Shown here: positions 1-9,077 of the stretch, piece by piece | How positions within the stretch are numbered: position 1 is the stretch's first letter | Layout of the letters: each line of letters starts with the position of its first letter | NCBI GenBank assembly: GCA_964592855.1 | Contig: CAZQKI010000032.1 | Coordinates: 1-30,301, forward strand | From: JAAYLN01 sp964592855 | GTDB lineage: Bacteria > Verrucomicrobiota > Kiritimatiellia > RFP12 > JAAYLN01 | Reading direction: 5' to 3' | Length of the DNA stretch: 30,301 nt | The notes under the pieces: generated by a model | What the model was told of the DNA's origin: nothing | What the model saw: only the letters and a program-made list of their open reading frames with translations | Databases searched by the model: none | Translations under genes and position numbers: made by a program

Positions 1-80
1 ACCTTGCGTTGAGGGAGACGATGTGTCAAGATTGTCGGCGTTGTGACTGCATCAAAAACACGCTCTCACAGGATATGAAC

Positions 81-341
81 ATGGACGCGAAAAAGTCAAA
101 CGCAAACGAGGTTCCCGCCGCATTGGGATTCGAACCGGCTCTCGCAGAACTTGAAACCCTGGTCCAGAAGATGGAACAGGGCGAGATGGGGCTCGACGAG
201 ATGGTCAAGGCCTTCGAGCGGGGACAGAAGCTCGTCCAGCACTGCTCCACGAAGTTGAACGAGGTCGAACGCCGCATCGAACTGCTGGTCAAAGGCCCGG
301 ACGGACAGGCCACGACGAAGCCCTTCAACGCTGGAGAGTAG
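81..341 (+). CDS. xseB: Exodeoxyribonuclease VII small subunit
   Basis: XseB is the small subunit of exonuclease VII, a cytoplasmic nuclease that degrades single-stranded DNA together with XseA. The 86-residue product matches the family's usual length of about 80 and shows the typical core, FEPALAELETLVQKMEQGEM followed by a helix containing AFERGQKLV and ending near VERRIELLV. I chose the ATG at 81 because AGGA at 70-73 lies 7 nt upstream. An in-frame ATG at 21 would add a Cys-rich stretch with weak third-position GC, unlike the rest of the gene. The first 12 bases read as three codons and a TGA, possibly the end of an upstream gene such as xseA, but this cannot be confirmed. The stop codon abuts the stop of the convergent SGNH hydrolase with no gap. 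Confidence 0.9.
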   Translation: MDAKKSNANEVPAALGFEPALAELETLVQKMEQGEMGLDEMVKAFERGQKLVQHCSTKLNEVERRIELLVKGPDGQATTKPFNAGE

Positions 342-1334
342 TCAAAGGCGGCTTGTGGCAATCCGGCGTGCCGCGTTCATGCCGTAGATCATGTGGCCGG
401 TATCGTTCGGATGCACGCCGTCGGAAAGGAACGCCTCGACCGAAGGCAGGAGCTGATCCGGCCGGACCCGCACGATACCTGCCCGTTCATGCACGATCGC
501 GCCGAGCCCGCTGCGGCACTCCGCCAGCGTACGTCCCTCGGCATTCGGCCCGGGGTTGATGTCCATGCCTTCACGCCCCGCCCAGATCGGCTCGAAGACG
601 AAGACGGGCGTTTGGGGATACCACTCGCGGATCCTGGCCAGCCACGGGCGCGCCGGAGCGATGTCGCGTCCCTGGTTCCAATCGTTGATGCCATAGGCCA
701 CGGTGATCAGATCGGGGGCGGGATGCGGGGGCGCGCAAAGGCCGTCGACATCGAATACATGGCCGCCGACGCCCTGGTTCATGAGCGTCATGTCCAGCGC
801 CCGCGCCATCACAGTCGCATAGGCCAGGGCCGGATGGTGCGCATTCATCCCCTGGGTGATCGAGTCGCCAAAAGCCAGCAGCAGCCGGCGCGGCGATTCC
901 GCCTCGCAGCGCGCGCCGTCATCCAGGCCCATCGCTCGCACGATCGCCTGCCGGCAATGCGGAAGATGAACGACCACCGAACGCATCTGTCCGGCCTCCC
1001 CCGGCAGTGCGGCCTGCAGATCGATGCGGGCGGGACCGTCGGCGGCCCCCGCCGATGCGATGAATAATCCGTCGACGCAGAGATCCACGAAGCTGTACGC
1101 CCGCACCTGGGTCGTCAGATCGAGCGTCAGCGCCAGCTGGCGGCTGTCGGTCTTGAAGGCCAGCGTCACGCCGGCGGAGCAGCACGCACGATCATACCGC
1201 CCGGCGCTCAGTTTTTCATAGTAGGCCAGCGTTGCGGCTTCGAAACGCTCAAAGCGGAGCCCACCTTCGGTTTCCACGGTTTTCACAATGCCGCGGGCGA
1301 AGGCGGCGATGGCCGGCAACGGGAGGTTTTGCAT
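342..1334 (-). CDS. SGNH/GDSL-type hydrolase (putative esterase)
   Basis: This 330-residue protein is an SGNH-superfamily hydrolase. The four conserved blocks are visible: AFGDSITQG (nucleophile Ser about 158), NQGVGG (Gly), AYGINDW (Asn) and DGVHPND (Asp and His near the C-terminus). Residues 1-145 form a separate N-terminal part rich in beta strands, the arrangement of two-domain carbohydrate esterases of CE2/CE3-like type, so deacetylation of a sugar is a reasonable guess; the substrate is unknown. No signal peptide is seen, so it is probably cytoplasmic. It is the last gene of the minus-strand block, 42 nt after the recombinase stop. The ATG at 1334 has no good Shine-Dalgarno sequence, so the start is only moderately sure. 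Confidence 0.8.
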   Translation of the reverse strand: MQNLPLPAIAAFARGIVKTVETEGGLRFERFEAATLAYYEKLSAGRYDRACCSAGVTLAFKTDSRQLALTLDLTTQVRAYSFVDLCVDGLFIASAGAADGPARIDLQAALPGEAGQMRSVVVHLPHCRQAIVRAMGLDDGARCEAESPRRLLLAFGDSITQGMNAHHPALAYATVMARALDMTLMNQGVGGHVFDVDGLCAPPHPAPDLITVAYGINDWNQGRDIAPARPWLARIREWYPQTPVFVFEPIWAGREGMDINPGPNAEGRTLAECRSGLGAIVHERAGIVRVRPDQLLPSVEAFLSDGVHPNDTGHMIYGMNAARRIATSRL

Positions 1335-1376
1335 AAGGATGACGATTATCGAGGATTGCCTTCATGGATGTCAACT

Positions 1377-2462
1377 TCACGCCCGCGGATGCGCCTGGCG
1401 GTAGATGTCCTTGAGACGCTCGACCGTCACATGCGTGTAGATCTGGGTCGTCGACAGGCTGGCATGTCCCAGCATTTCCTGGACGCTGCGCAGATCCGCG
1501 CCAGCTTCCAGCAGGTGCGTCGCAAACGAGTGCCGCAGTTTATGAGGGGTCAGCCGCGCGGGCAGGTCGGCGGCGATCAGCCAGCGCTTCATCTGACGTT
1601 CGATCGAACGGGGCGTCAACCCTCCCCCCATGAGATTCATGAACAGGGGGGCCTCGGGCCCGCTCGATTCGGGCCAGATCATCGCGGCGAATGCCAGTGC
1701 CTGCCGGAGCGTCTCCAGGGACGACCGCCCCAATGCGCCCAGGCGCTCCTTGCGCCCCTTGCCGCGCAGCCGAACGACGCCGCCTTCCAGATCGGTTGCG
1801 CCGCGCGTCAGCGCCGCCGCTTCGGCCACGCGCGCACCCGTGCTGTAAAGGAGTTCGAAGATCGCGGCATCGCGCCAGGCCGCATAGGCGTCGATCGGCG
1901 GCGAAGGGACGCCGCTCCGCTCCTGTCGCGCCTGTAGCTCGGCCAGCGGCGCATGCAGCAACATGGCGACCTGCTGAATGGTCAGGATATCGGGCAGGCG
2001 CCGTGTCAAATGGGGACCGCGCAACCCCGCGCAGGGATTGCGCTTGCCCCCGTCCTCGCGGATCAGGAACGTGTAGAAGGAGCGGACCGCCGCGAGTTTC
2101 CGCCGCGTTGTCGCGGGAGCCGCCCCACCCTTCTGGCAATCGACGAGAAAGCCGCGCACCGTGAAGCGGTCGGGAACCGACCAGTCGAACGGCGTCGGTG
2201 CCTTCTCGCCGAAGGCCCGCGCCGCGAACTGGGCCAGATCCTGCAAATAGGCCGAGCAGGTGTGCGCCGAGGCGTTGCGTTCGACACGCAGGTATTGTTC
2301 GAAACGCCGGCACAACGGATCTTGAAGCAGGCCGGGATGCAGGGGCAGCGGCTCGACGACCGACCCCGCCTCCACATAGGCCAGTTCACAGCACAGGGGG
2401 TCATCGCCGGCGGACTCCGCCCGATGCTGCTCCTGCGCTGGCTTGTCGGCATCCTCCCACAC
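1377..2462 (-). CDS. xerC: Tyrosine site-specific recombinase, XerC/XerD type
   Basis: Tyrosine recombinase of the Xer family, which resolves chromosome dimers at dif sites by strand exchange through a covalent phosphotyrosine. An N-terminal SAM-like core-binding domain (about residues 45-150) precedes the catalytic domain. All active-site residues are readable: Arg211 in YSTGARVAE, Lys235 in GKGRKER, His307 and Arg310 in HKLRHSFATHLL, His333 in GHASLS and Tyr342 in TQIYTHV. The 361-residue product exceeds the usual 300 because of about 45 extra N-terminal residues. The GTG start at 2462 is 16 nt after the topA stop with only a weak GGCGG upstream, so the true start may be internal. The context (dprA, topA) fits a housekeeping Xer protein rather than a mobile integrase. 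XerC versus XerD cannot be decided here. Confidence 0.85.
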   Translation of the reverse strand: MWEDADKPAQEQHRAESAGDDPLCCELAYVEAGSVVEPLPLHPGLLQDPLCRRFEQYLRVERNASAHTCSAYLQDLAQFAARAFGEKAPTPFDWSVPDRFTVRGFLVDCQKGGAAPATTRRKLAAVRSFYTFLIREDGGKRNPCAGLRGPHLTRRLPDILTIQQVAMLLHAPLAELQARQERSGVPSPPIDAYAAWRDAAIFELLYSTGARVAEAAALTRGATDLEGGVVRLRGKGRKERLGALGRSSLETLRQALAFAAMIWPESSGPEAPLFMNLMGGGLTPRSIERQMKRWLIAADLPARLTPHKLRHSFATHLLEAGADLRSVQEMLGHASLSTTQIYTHVTVERLKDIYRQAHPRA

Positions 2463-2478
2463 ACATTACCGCCGCTGT

Positions 2479-5043
2479 TCAGACTTCCTCTGAATCTGCT
2501 TCCGCCGGGGTCGCAGGCTCGGTCTTCATGCCCAGCGCGGCCATGCGCTGATCGAAGTTGCCGATCTGCTCCTTGTAGCGCATGACCAGCTTCTTCATGG
2601 CGCCGCGCTGACGTTCGGACAAGGCTCCCTTGCGCGCGAACTGATCTGATACGCTTTTGACAAAGGACTGGTCGTCGAAGACGCGCTTGCCGCGCTTGGT
2701 CGGCTCGCGCCACTCCTTGATTTCAGCCAGCGCCTCGAGCAGCAAGGGGCTTTCATTGTCGGGCGCCAGGGCATCGGGCGTCACGGTCATGCCCAGCGTC
2801 GTGCAGAGCTGCTCGAATTGCGGAATGCGGCGCGCGTTTGAAATCAGGACGCGATCCAGGGCGTTCACCTGGGGATCGCTCAAACGGCGCCCCGTGCCGA
2901 CCTGCTGCTCAAGCGAGGTGACGAAACGGCGCTGCTCCTCGGAAAGATCCAGCGTGCGCAGGACATCGAACTTCGTGCTGGTCTCCGGCCGCGGCGGCTG
3001 CGCTTCCTCGGCATTCGCCAGATCGACAAAGCCCAGCCCCACCATCTGTTCGCGCACGCCCGGGATCTGCTCATGGTAGCGGAGCGCCATCTTGACGATG
3101 GTGTCCAGCTGACGTTCGGAAACGGGGCGTCCGCCAGAATTGAACTGCTCAGCGACCGATTCGATGAACTTGGCGTCGTCGTAAACCCTCCGTCCGCGCT
3201 TCAACGAGGGCGCCCACACCTTCACCTGGGGAAATACATTGAGCACCGCCTGCACCTTGTCGCGATCCGCGGCGGGCTCACGGGCATTCTCCATCCAGGC
3301 GGAAAACTTCACATGGAAGTCGGCCATCAGCTTGCGCCAATCCACCCGGCCCGCCTCGACTTCGTCGAGCTGCTTCTCCATCGATGCCGTGAAACCGACA
3401 TCGAAGAGGTCGCTCAACTTGTCGACCAGCAGGTCGCAGACCTGGAAACCGAGCGGGGTCGGTTCCAGCGTGCGCTTCTCGCGGGTCACGTATTCGCGCT
3501 GCGAGAGGGTTTCGAGAATGGCAGCATAGGTGGAGGGACGTCCGACGCCGTCCGCCTCCAGCGCCCGGATGAGTGCGGCTTCGGAGAAGCGGGCGGGAGG
3601 CTTGGTCTCCTTGCGCTCGCTCAGCCACTTCAACAGGTCGACCGTTTCGCCCTCGGCCAGTTCCGGGAGACGCTCGACTTCATCGCTCTCGTCCTCATCA
3701 GCCCCTTCTTCCTTGCCGTTCGCCAGGGCCAGGCTCTTGCGGATGTCCAGTTCCATCACACGCAGGAAGCCCGGGAAGGCGACTTCCGTCGCGGTTGCAC
3801 TGAATTGATAGCTGTGTTGCTGTGCGGGCGGCGGCATGGAGTCGATCAACACCGTCCGCTGGTTCATCCTGGCCGACGACATCTGGCTCGCGACGAACCG
3901 GCGCCAGATCAGATCGTAAAGCCGAAGCTCCGTCGGGGACAACTGGCCGGCCAGGCTCGCGGGCGTCCGCGTCACGTCGGTCGGGCGGACGGCTTCGTGC
4001 GCCTCCTGGGCGTTTTCACGGCTCTTGTAGACATTCGGGGTTTCGGGACAGAAGGCATCGCCGTAAGTCTCCCGCACATAGGCCCGCGTCGCCTCCTGCG
4101 CGTCGCGCGACACCACCGGCGCGTCGGTACGCATATAGGTGATCAAGCCGACAGGGCCGCCCTGGCCGAAGTCGACGCCTTCGTAAAGCTTCTGGGCAAT
4201 GCTCATGGTGCGATGCGGCGAATAGCCTAGAAAACTGGAAGCGGCCTGCTGCAGCGTGCTGGTGATGAACGGCGCGAGGGGACGCCGTGTCACGGTACGC
4301 ACCGCTGTCGACTTCACCCGTAGCGCACGGCCATCCAAATCGGCCAGCGCCGCCGCCGCCTGCTCCTCGGTTCCGACTTTGGGCTTTTCGCCATCGATGC
4401 GCGACAAACGGACCGTGAAAGGCTCGGCGGCCGGGCTTTGCCGGGCAAGCTGTGCGCCCATCACCCAGTACGTTTCGGCGACAAACGCCTGAATCAGGCG
4501 CTCGCGTTCGCATACCAGGCGGAGGGCGACCGACTGCACACGTCCTGCGCTCAGCCCGCGCTTGATGCGACGCCAGAGCATCGGGCTCACCGTGTAGCCG
4601 ACAATGCGGTCGATCACCCGGCGGCCCTGCTGGGCATCGACACGGGCCATGTTGACATCGCCGGGGTGTTCGAAGGCCTCCCGCACCGCCCGCGGCGTGA
4701 TCTCATTGTATTGCACCCGGTGAAAGGGCTTGTTCTTGGCGGCCGTTGCCAGCACCTCGTGAAGATGCCAAGCAATGGCCTCCCCCTCGCGGTCCGGATC
4801 GGGGGCCAGGTAGATGGCATCCGCTTCACGGGCGGCTTTGCGCAACTCTTCGACCACCTTGGACTTGCCCGGCGAAACGACATATTTCGGCTCGAAATCA
4901 TGTTCGATATCGACACCCAGCACCCGTTGCGGCAGGTCGCGGATGTGCCCGACCGACGACATCACCTTGAAATCCTTGCCTAAAATCTTGCCGATTGTCT
5001 TCGCCTTGGCCGGCGATTCCACGATTACCAGATTCTTGCTCAT
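2479..5043 (-). CDS. topA: DNA topoisomerase I (type IA)
   Basis: Type IA topoisomerase that relaxes negative supercoils through a 5'-phosphotyrosine intermediate. The Toprim domain starts at the N-terminus (Glu9 in IVESPAKA; DPDREGE at 82-88), and the catalytic Tyr303 lies in LITYMRTD. The core continues to about residue 595. The C-terminus is unusual: I see no C4 zinc ribbons. Instead there are three degenerate repeats of about 65 residues (about 606-673, 685-755 and 775-840). The first and third are closest, sharing KRGRRVYDD / KRGKRVFDD, then SERQ and a RYHEQI / RYKEQI helix. The ATG at 5043 has AAAGGA about 8 nt upstream and follows dprA by 48 nt. Length 854 residues. Confidence 0.95.
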   Translation of the reverse strand: MSKNLVIVESPAKAKTIGKILGKDFKVMSSVGHIRDLPQRVLGVDIEHDFEPKYVVSPGKSKVVEELRKAAREADAIYLAPDPDREGEAIAWHLHEVLATAAKNKPFHRVQYNEITPRAVREAFEHPGDVNMARVDAQQGRRVIDRIVGYTVSPMLWRRIKRGLSAGRVQSVALRLVCERERLIQAFVAETYWVMGAQLARQSPAAEPFTVRLSRIDGEKPKVGTEEQAAAALADLDGRALRVKSTAVRTVTRRPLAPFITSTLQQAASSFLGYSPHRTMSIAQKLYEGVDFGQGGPVGLITYMRTDAPVVSRDAQEATRAYVRETYGDAFCPETPNVYKSRENAQEAHEAVRPTDVTRTPASLAGQLSPTELRLYDLIWRRFVASQMSSARMNQRTVLIDSMPPPAQQHSYQFSATATEVAFPGFLRVMELDIRKSLALANGKEEGADEDESDEVERLPELAEGETVDLLKWLSERKETKPPARFSEAALIRALEADGVGRPSTYAAILETLSQREYVTREKRTLEPTPLGFQVCDLLVDKLSDLFDVGFTASMEKQLDEVEAGRVDWRKLMADFHVKFSAWMENAREPAADRDKVQAVLNVFPQVKVWAPSLKRGRRVYDDAKFIESVAEQFNSGGRPVSERQLDTIVKMALRYHEQIPGVREQMVGLGFVDLANAEEAQPPRPETSTKFDVLRTLDLSEEQRRFVTSLEQQVGTGRRLSDPQVNALDRVLISNARRIPQFEQLCTTLGMTVTPDALAPDNESPLLLEALAEIKEWREPTKRGKRVFDDQSFVKSVSDQFARKGALSERQRGAMKKLVMRYKEQIGNFDQRMAALGMKTEPATPAEADSEEV

Positions 5044-5091
5044 AAATTCGTCCTTTGTCGTGCAGGAAAATGCGCCATCGATCCCGCTTTG

Positions 5092-6207
5092 TCAAGTACA
5101 ACGTTTGACGCGCGCACCGGGAAGGAGCCGGATTCTCCGCTTGATCTGCAAACCCACCAACAAACCATTCACGCGTCCGGCATCCAATGCGGAAACCCGG
5201 ACCAGATCGTCGACCGCCAGTTCCTCGTCGCCCAGCGCCGCCAGCAACTGCGCCTCTTCCGGCCCCAAGCCGACCGGCCGTTCGGCCGGATCGGGCGGGG
5301 CGAGCGGCACAGGCCTGTCGCGGGGAATGGCGATCAACTCCTGCAGTTCCTCGGCGATCTCATCGACATCCGTCACCAGACGCGCACCGTTGCGCAGCAG
5401 CCTGTGGCAGCCCTGCGAAGCCACTGAATCGATCCGCCCCGGCATCGCCATCACCGTGCGTCCCTGCTCCAGCGCCTGATCGACCGTGATCAGCGTTCCG
5501 CTCTGCAACGACGCCTCGACAACCAGCACGCCCGCCGACAAGCCGCTCACGATCCGGTTGCGCATCGGAAAGGTCTGCCGGTCCGGCTGCCGTCCAAAGG
5601 GATACTCGCTGACGACCGCTCCGCCCTGCTTGGCCATCTGCACCGCCAGCGGACGGTTCTCCACGGGATAAAGGCAATCCAGCGCTCCGCCCAGGACCGC
5701 CACAGTCCGCCCGTTGGCCTCCAACGCGCCGCGATGCGCCTCGGCGTCGATCCCGAGCGCAAGGCCGCTGACGACGACGTACCCCGCGCCCGCCAGCTGA
5801 TAGCCGAAGCGGTGCGCGCTCTCGCAGCCGTAGCGCGTCGGATGGCGCGTGCCGACGACGGCGACACCGGTACCCTGCAAGGCCGCAACGTCGCCGCAGA
5901 CGTAAAGCACCAGCGGCGGATCGTAGATCTGCTTGAGCAGCTTCGGATAGTCGGGCTCGTCCCAGGAGATGATTCGGACGCCCAGTTCCGCGGCACGCGC
6001 TTCTTCCGTATCCCAATCGGCATGAACAAAGGCTTCGCGGAACTGCGCCGCGCGCGTTTCCCCGATACCCTGTACCGCGACCAGTTCAGCCTCCGTGGCA
6101 TCCAGACTGGCCGCGGCCGAACCGAACTTCGCGATCAGGCGCTTGGCGGTTACCGCGCCCATCCCGGTCACCCGGTTGAGCGCAATCAATGCCTGCCGTT
6201 CGGTCAC
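5092..6207 (-). CDS. dprA: DNA-processing protein DprA (Smf)
   Basis: DprA binds incoming single-stranded DNA during natural transformation and loads RecA. The 371-residue product has an N-terminal helix-hairpin-helix/SAM-like part (about 7-55, GMGAVTAKRLI and QGIGETRA). A Rossmann-like DprA domain follows, with GTRHPTRYG (119-127), SGLALGIDAEAH (147-158), VLGGALDCLYP (171-181) and FPMRNRIVSGLS. A winged-helix-like C-terminal domain occupies roughly 305-365. The start is GTG at 6207, preceded by GGGAGG with about 5 nt spacing, which sits in the 12-nt gap after the acyl-CoA dehydrogenase stop. topA follows 48 nt downstream, a dprA-topA order common in bacteria. Presence of dprA alone does not prove competence. 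Confidence 0.95.
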   Translation of the reverse strand: MTERQALIALNRVTGMGAVTAKRLIAKFGSAAASLDATEAELVAVQGIGETRAAQFREAFVHADWDTEEARAAELGVRIISWDEPDYPKLLKQIYDPPLVLYVCGDVAALQGTGVAVVGTRHPTRYGCESAHRFGYQLAGAGYVVVSGLALGIDAEAHRGALEANGRTVAVLGGALDCLYPVENRPLAVQMAKQGGAVVSEYPFGRQPDRQTFPMRNRIVSGLSAGVLVVEASLQSGTLITVDQALEQGRTVMAMPGRIDSVASQGCHRLLRNGARLVTDVDEIAEELQELIAIPRDRPVPLAPPDPAERPVGLGPEEAQLLAALGDEELAVDDLVRVSALDAGRVNGLLVGLQIKRRIRLLPGARVKRCT

Positions 6208-6219
6208 GGTGCCCTCCCG

Positions 6220-7971
6220 CTAATCGACCGTGGAAGGCTGCACCGCCAGCGACTCGAAGTCGGTCAACGTCAAGGTGTCGCCGGAGCAGACTGCCGCCTT
6301 CAGCGCTTGATTCTGCGGCAACTTTTCCCCCACCCAGTGGCGCGCCACCAGCAGCTTCTTCGGGCTGGCCGTGGCATGATCGCAGAAGAGGGCGCCGACC
6401 AGCAGGTTGATGGCCATGTCGACCAGCTTGCGGGCGTAGAGATCGCGGTAGCTGTTGCTATCCGGACGCTCCTTGACAAAGGCGACGGCCGCCTCCAGCG
6501 CCGCGAGGCCTTCGTGCAGCTTCGCGACCAGCGGTTCAATCTCCGCGGACCACGCGCGGCCGGCCAGCACTTCCCTGATGATTTCGACCGCGCTGCCGTT
6601 CATCACGCCGGCAATGGCCGCGACGACCTGCAACTGACTCGTCCCCTCGTAGATCGTCGTGATGCGGCTGTCGCGCACCAGGCGTTCCACGGGATAGTCC
6701 TTCATGTAGCCGCTGCCGCCCAGAACAGCCATGGAGCTGTTCGATACGCGCATCGACATCTCGGAGGCGTAGTACTTCGCCATCGGCGTCAGCACCTTGT
6801 TGTCGCCCTTGTACTTGCGGCCGTCGGCGCGCGCCCGGTTGACGGCTTCGGGATTGCTGTCCAGCTTCCCGGCCAGGCGCAGCTCAAGACCATGCTCCAG
6901 ATCGACGCAGAAGGCGGCGAAGTAGGTCAGGGCGCGCGCCGCCTGCAGATCGACGCTCATCTCCACGATCAAGTCGCGCACGGCGGGCAACTGGTCGATC
7001 GCCATGCCGAACTGCTTGCGCGTCTGGGCGTAGTCGCGCGCCGCGCGGCAGGCGGCTTCGCCGATGCCGAGGCTCTGCGAGGCGATGCCGATGCGCGCGC
7101 CGTTCATCAAGCTCATGACGTAGGTGATCAGGCCGCGCTGCCGCTGGCCGATCAGCTTGGCGGGGGCGTGGTCGAAGAAGAGTTCGCACGTCGGGCTGCC
7201 GTTGATCCCGAGCTTGTGCTCCAGACGGCGCACCTTCACCTTCGGCCCCTTGTCGACCAGCAGACAGGAGAGTCCGCGGCCATCCGCGATGTTCGGCTCG
7301 GTGCGGGCCAGCACCAGCAGGACGTCGCCGCAGCCGTTCGTGATGAAACGCTTCACGCCGTGCACGAACCATTCGCCCGCCGCATTCTGATAGGCGCGCG
7401 TCTTGACCGCCTGCAGATCGCTGCCCGCATCGGGCTCGGTCAGCACCATCGCGCCGGTCAGTTCGCCGCTCGCCATGCGGGGCAGATACTCCTGCTTGAT
7501 TTCGTCGCTGGCGAAAGCGTTGATCGTTTCGGCGATGCCCTGGAGGCCATACATGTTCATGAGGGAGGCGTCGGCGCGGCTGACGATGTCGTTGGACATC
7601 GAATAGAGCAGTCCGGGCGCATTGAGTCCCCCGTAGCAGTAGGGCAGCGTGAACCCCATCAGATCGGCCTGGCTCAGCAGGCGCAGGGCCTCATCGATGC
7701 CGGGGGTGTAGGTCACGGAACCATCCGTGTTCAGGACATTGCCCGTCATGTCGGTGTGTTCCGCCGTCGGGGCGACGCAGTTACCCGCGATCTCGCCCAC
7801 GATGCCCAGCAGCCGCCGGTAGTTGTCCAGCGCGTCGGCGGGGTCGGCAGGCGCATGGTCGGTGGAGGCCTTGAAGCGGAAGTCCTGCTCCGACAAGGTC
7901 GCCAGACGGGCCATGTCCATGTGTTTGAAGAGAAATTGAATGTCCTCGTTGTCTTCGTAAAAATTAGCCAT
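6220..7971 (-). CDS. Acyl-CoA dehydrogenase, long form
   Basis: FAD-dependent acyl-CoA dehydrogenase that introduces the alpha-beta double bond into an acyl-CoA and passes electrons to EtfAB, encoded just upstream. The family's middle region is clear (MVLTEPDAGSDLQAVKTRA, then KRFITNG), as is the C-terminal helical domain with GGSGYMKDYPVERLVRDSRI. The catalytic base is Glu442 in TTIYEGTSQLQ. At 583 residues it is about 200 longer than the classical enzymes, with an N-terminal extension before the FAD domain and about 130 residues after the catalytic segment, as in the long ACAD subfamily. It lies 27 nt after etfA and 12 nt before dprA. Chain length or substrate cannot be read from the sequence. 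Confidence 0.93.
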   Translation of the reverse strand: MANFYEDNEDIQFLFKHMDMARLATLSEQDFRFKASTDHAPADPADALDNYRRLLGIVGEIAGNCVAPTAEHTDMTGNVLNTDGSVTYTPGIDEALRLLSQADLMGFTLPYCYGGLNAPGLLYSMSNDIVSRADASLMNMYGLQGIAETINAFASDEIKQEYLPRMASGELTGAMVLTEPDAGSDLQAVKTRAYQNAAGEWFVHGVKRFITNGCGDVLLVLARTEPNIADGRGLSCLLVDKGPKVKVRRLEHKLGINGSPTCELFFDHAPAKLIGQRQRGLITYVMSLMNGARIGIASQSLGIGEAACRAARDYAQTRKQFGMAIDQLPAVRDLIVEMSVDLQAARALTYFAAFCVDLEHGLELRLAGKLDSNPEAVNRARADGRKYKGDNKVLTPMAKYYASEMSMRVSNSSMAVLGGSGYMKDYPVERLVRDSRITTIYEGTSQLQVVAAIAGVMNGSAVEIIREVLAGRAWSAEIEPLVAKLHEGLAALEAAVAFVKERPDSNSYRDLYARKLVDMAINLLVGALFCDHATASPKKLLVARHWVGEKLPQNQALKAAVCSGDTLTLTDFESLAVQPSTVD

Positions 7972-7998
7972 GAGTAGCTGCTCCGTGAAATATTGGGT

Positions 7999-9060
7999 CT
8001 AGGCCTTCGCGTTCTGCTGAATCACCTGTTCAAGGCTCGCGCCGCCGCGGATGGCCTTGATCATCATCGGAAGCACCTCGTTGAGGTCGCCGACGATGCC
8101 GTAGTGGGCGACGCCGAAGATCGGCGCGTCCCGGTCGTTGTTGATCGCCAGGATCTTCGCCGACTCCTGCATCCCCGCGCGATGCTGGACCGCGCCGGAA
8201 ACGCCGCAGGCAATGTAGAGCGCCGGTCGGACGGTCGTCCCGGTCTGGCCCACCTGATGATCGTTCTCGATGTAGCCCAGGTCCACCGCGGCGCGGCTGG
8301 CACCGACGGCACCGCCCAGGACATTGGCCAGATCGCGGATGAGGCGGAAGTTCTCGCGGGTTCCCACACCCGCACCGCCCGTCACGATGATGCGCGCCGC
8401 CTTCAGGTTGACCTTCTTCTGGCGGGCGATCTTCTTGACGACCTTCACGGGCAGCTTCATTCCGTCCAGCTTCGCCGCAACGGGAATGATTTCGCCTTGA
8501 CGCGACACATCCGCCTCGGTCATCTGCATGACCCCCTCGCGGACAGTCGCCATCTGCGGCCAGCGGTAGGGATTGACGATCGTCGCAATGATGTTGCCGC
8601 CAAAGGCCGGACGGACCTGCAGGAGGAGGCTGGCGATTTCCTGCTTCGTCGACGGATCGGTATAGTTGCCGATCTGGAGATCCGTGCAGTCCGCCGTCAG
8701 GCCGCAGCGCAGCGCCGACGCCACGGTCGGGGCCAGATCGCGCCCCATTGCCGTCGCGCCGAAGATGCAGATCTGCGGCTTGACCTCGGTGATGAGATCG
8801 CCGACGACCTTTGCATAGCTCGCCGTCTGATAGTCCTTCAGGCGGCTGTCGTCGGCCGCATAGACCTTGTCCGCGCCATGCTGGATCAGCGTCCGGGCCA
8901 GACCTTGAATCTGATCACCAGCCACCACGCAGGACAGCGGCACGTGGAGCGTATCGGCCAGCAGACGGCCCTTGCTCAGCAATTCGAGCGGTACATCGGA
9001 CAGCTTCCCGCCCTCCTGCTCCGCAAAAATCAAGACTTCGCCTTTTCGGTTCGGTTCCAT
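7999..9060 (-). CDS. etfA: Electron transfer flavoprotein alpha subunit
   Basis: Alpha subunit of the ETF heterodimer, which carries FAD and accepts electrons from acyl-CoA dehydrogenases. The C-terminal FAD-binding domain is textbook: GASRAAVDLGY, HQVGQTG, IACGVSGAVQH, LAINNDRDAPIF and YGIVGDL, in about residues 250-335. There is no ferredoxin-like N-terminal extension. I chose the ATG at 9060 (353 residues), which has GAGGA about 9 nt upstream and 17 nt of spacing from the etfB stop. The open frame continues further upstream into etfB, but that part reads as an Arg-rich shadow of etfB. Whether the complex performs electron bifurcation cannot be decided from sequence reading alone. Confidence 0.95.
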   Translation of the reverse strand: MEPNRKGEVLIFAEQEGGKLSDVPLELLSKGRLLADTLHVPLSCVVAGDQIQGLARTLIQHGADKVYAADDSRLKDYQTASYAKVVGDLITEVKPQICIFGATAMGRDLAPTVASALRCGLTADCTDLQIGNYTDPSTKQEIASLLLQVRPAFGGNIIATIVNPYRWPQMATVREGVMQMTEADVSRQGEIIPVAAKLDGMKLPVKVVKKIARQKKVNLKAARIIVTGGAGVGTRENFRLIRDLANVLGGAVGASRAAVDLGYIENDHQVGQTGTTVRPALYIACGVSGAVQHRAGMQESAKILAINNDRDAPIFGVAHYGIVGDLNEVLPMMIKAIRGGASLEQVIQQNAKA

Positions 9061-9077
9061 GTCAGTAAGTTCCTCTT

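Noticed and set aside
1..12. Possible last codons of an upstream gene (xseA)
   Set aside because: Three codons and a stop are too little to support a feature.
1377..2462. Recombinase considered as a phage or integron integrase
   Set aside because: Housekeeping neighbours (topA, dprA), Xer-like motifs and no attachment site or phage genes nearby.
5734..7977. 747-codon plus-strand open frame opposite the acyl-CoA dehydrogenase
   Set aside because: Composition is rich in His, Gln, Arg and Val with no domain motifs; it mirrors the high third-position GC of the real minus-strand genes.
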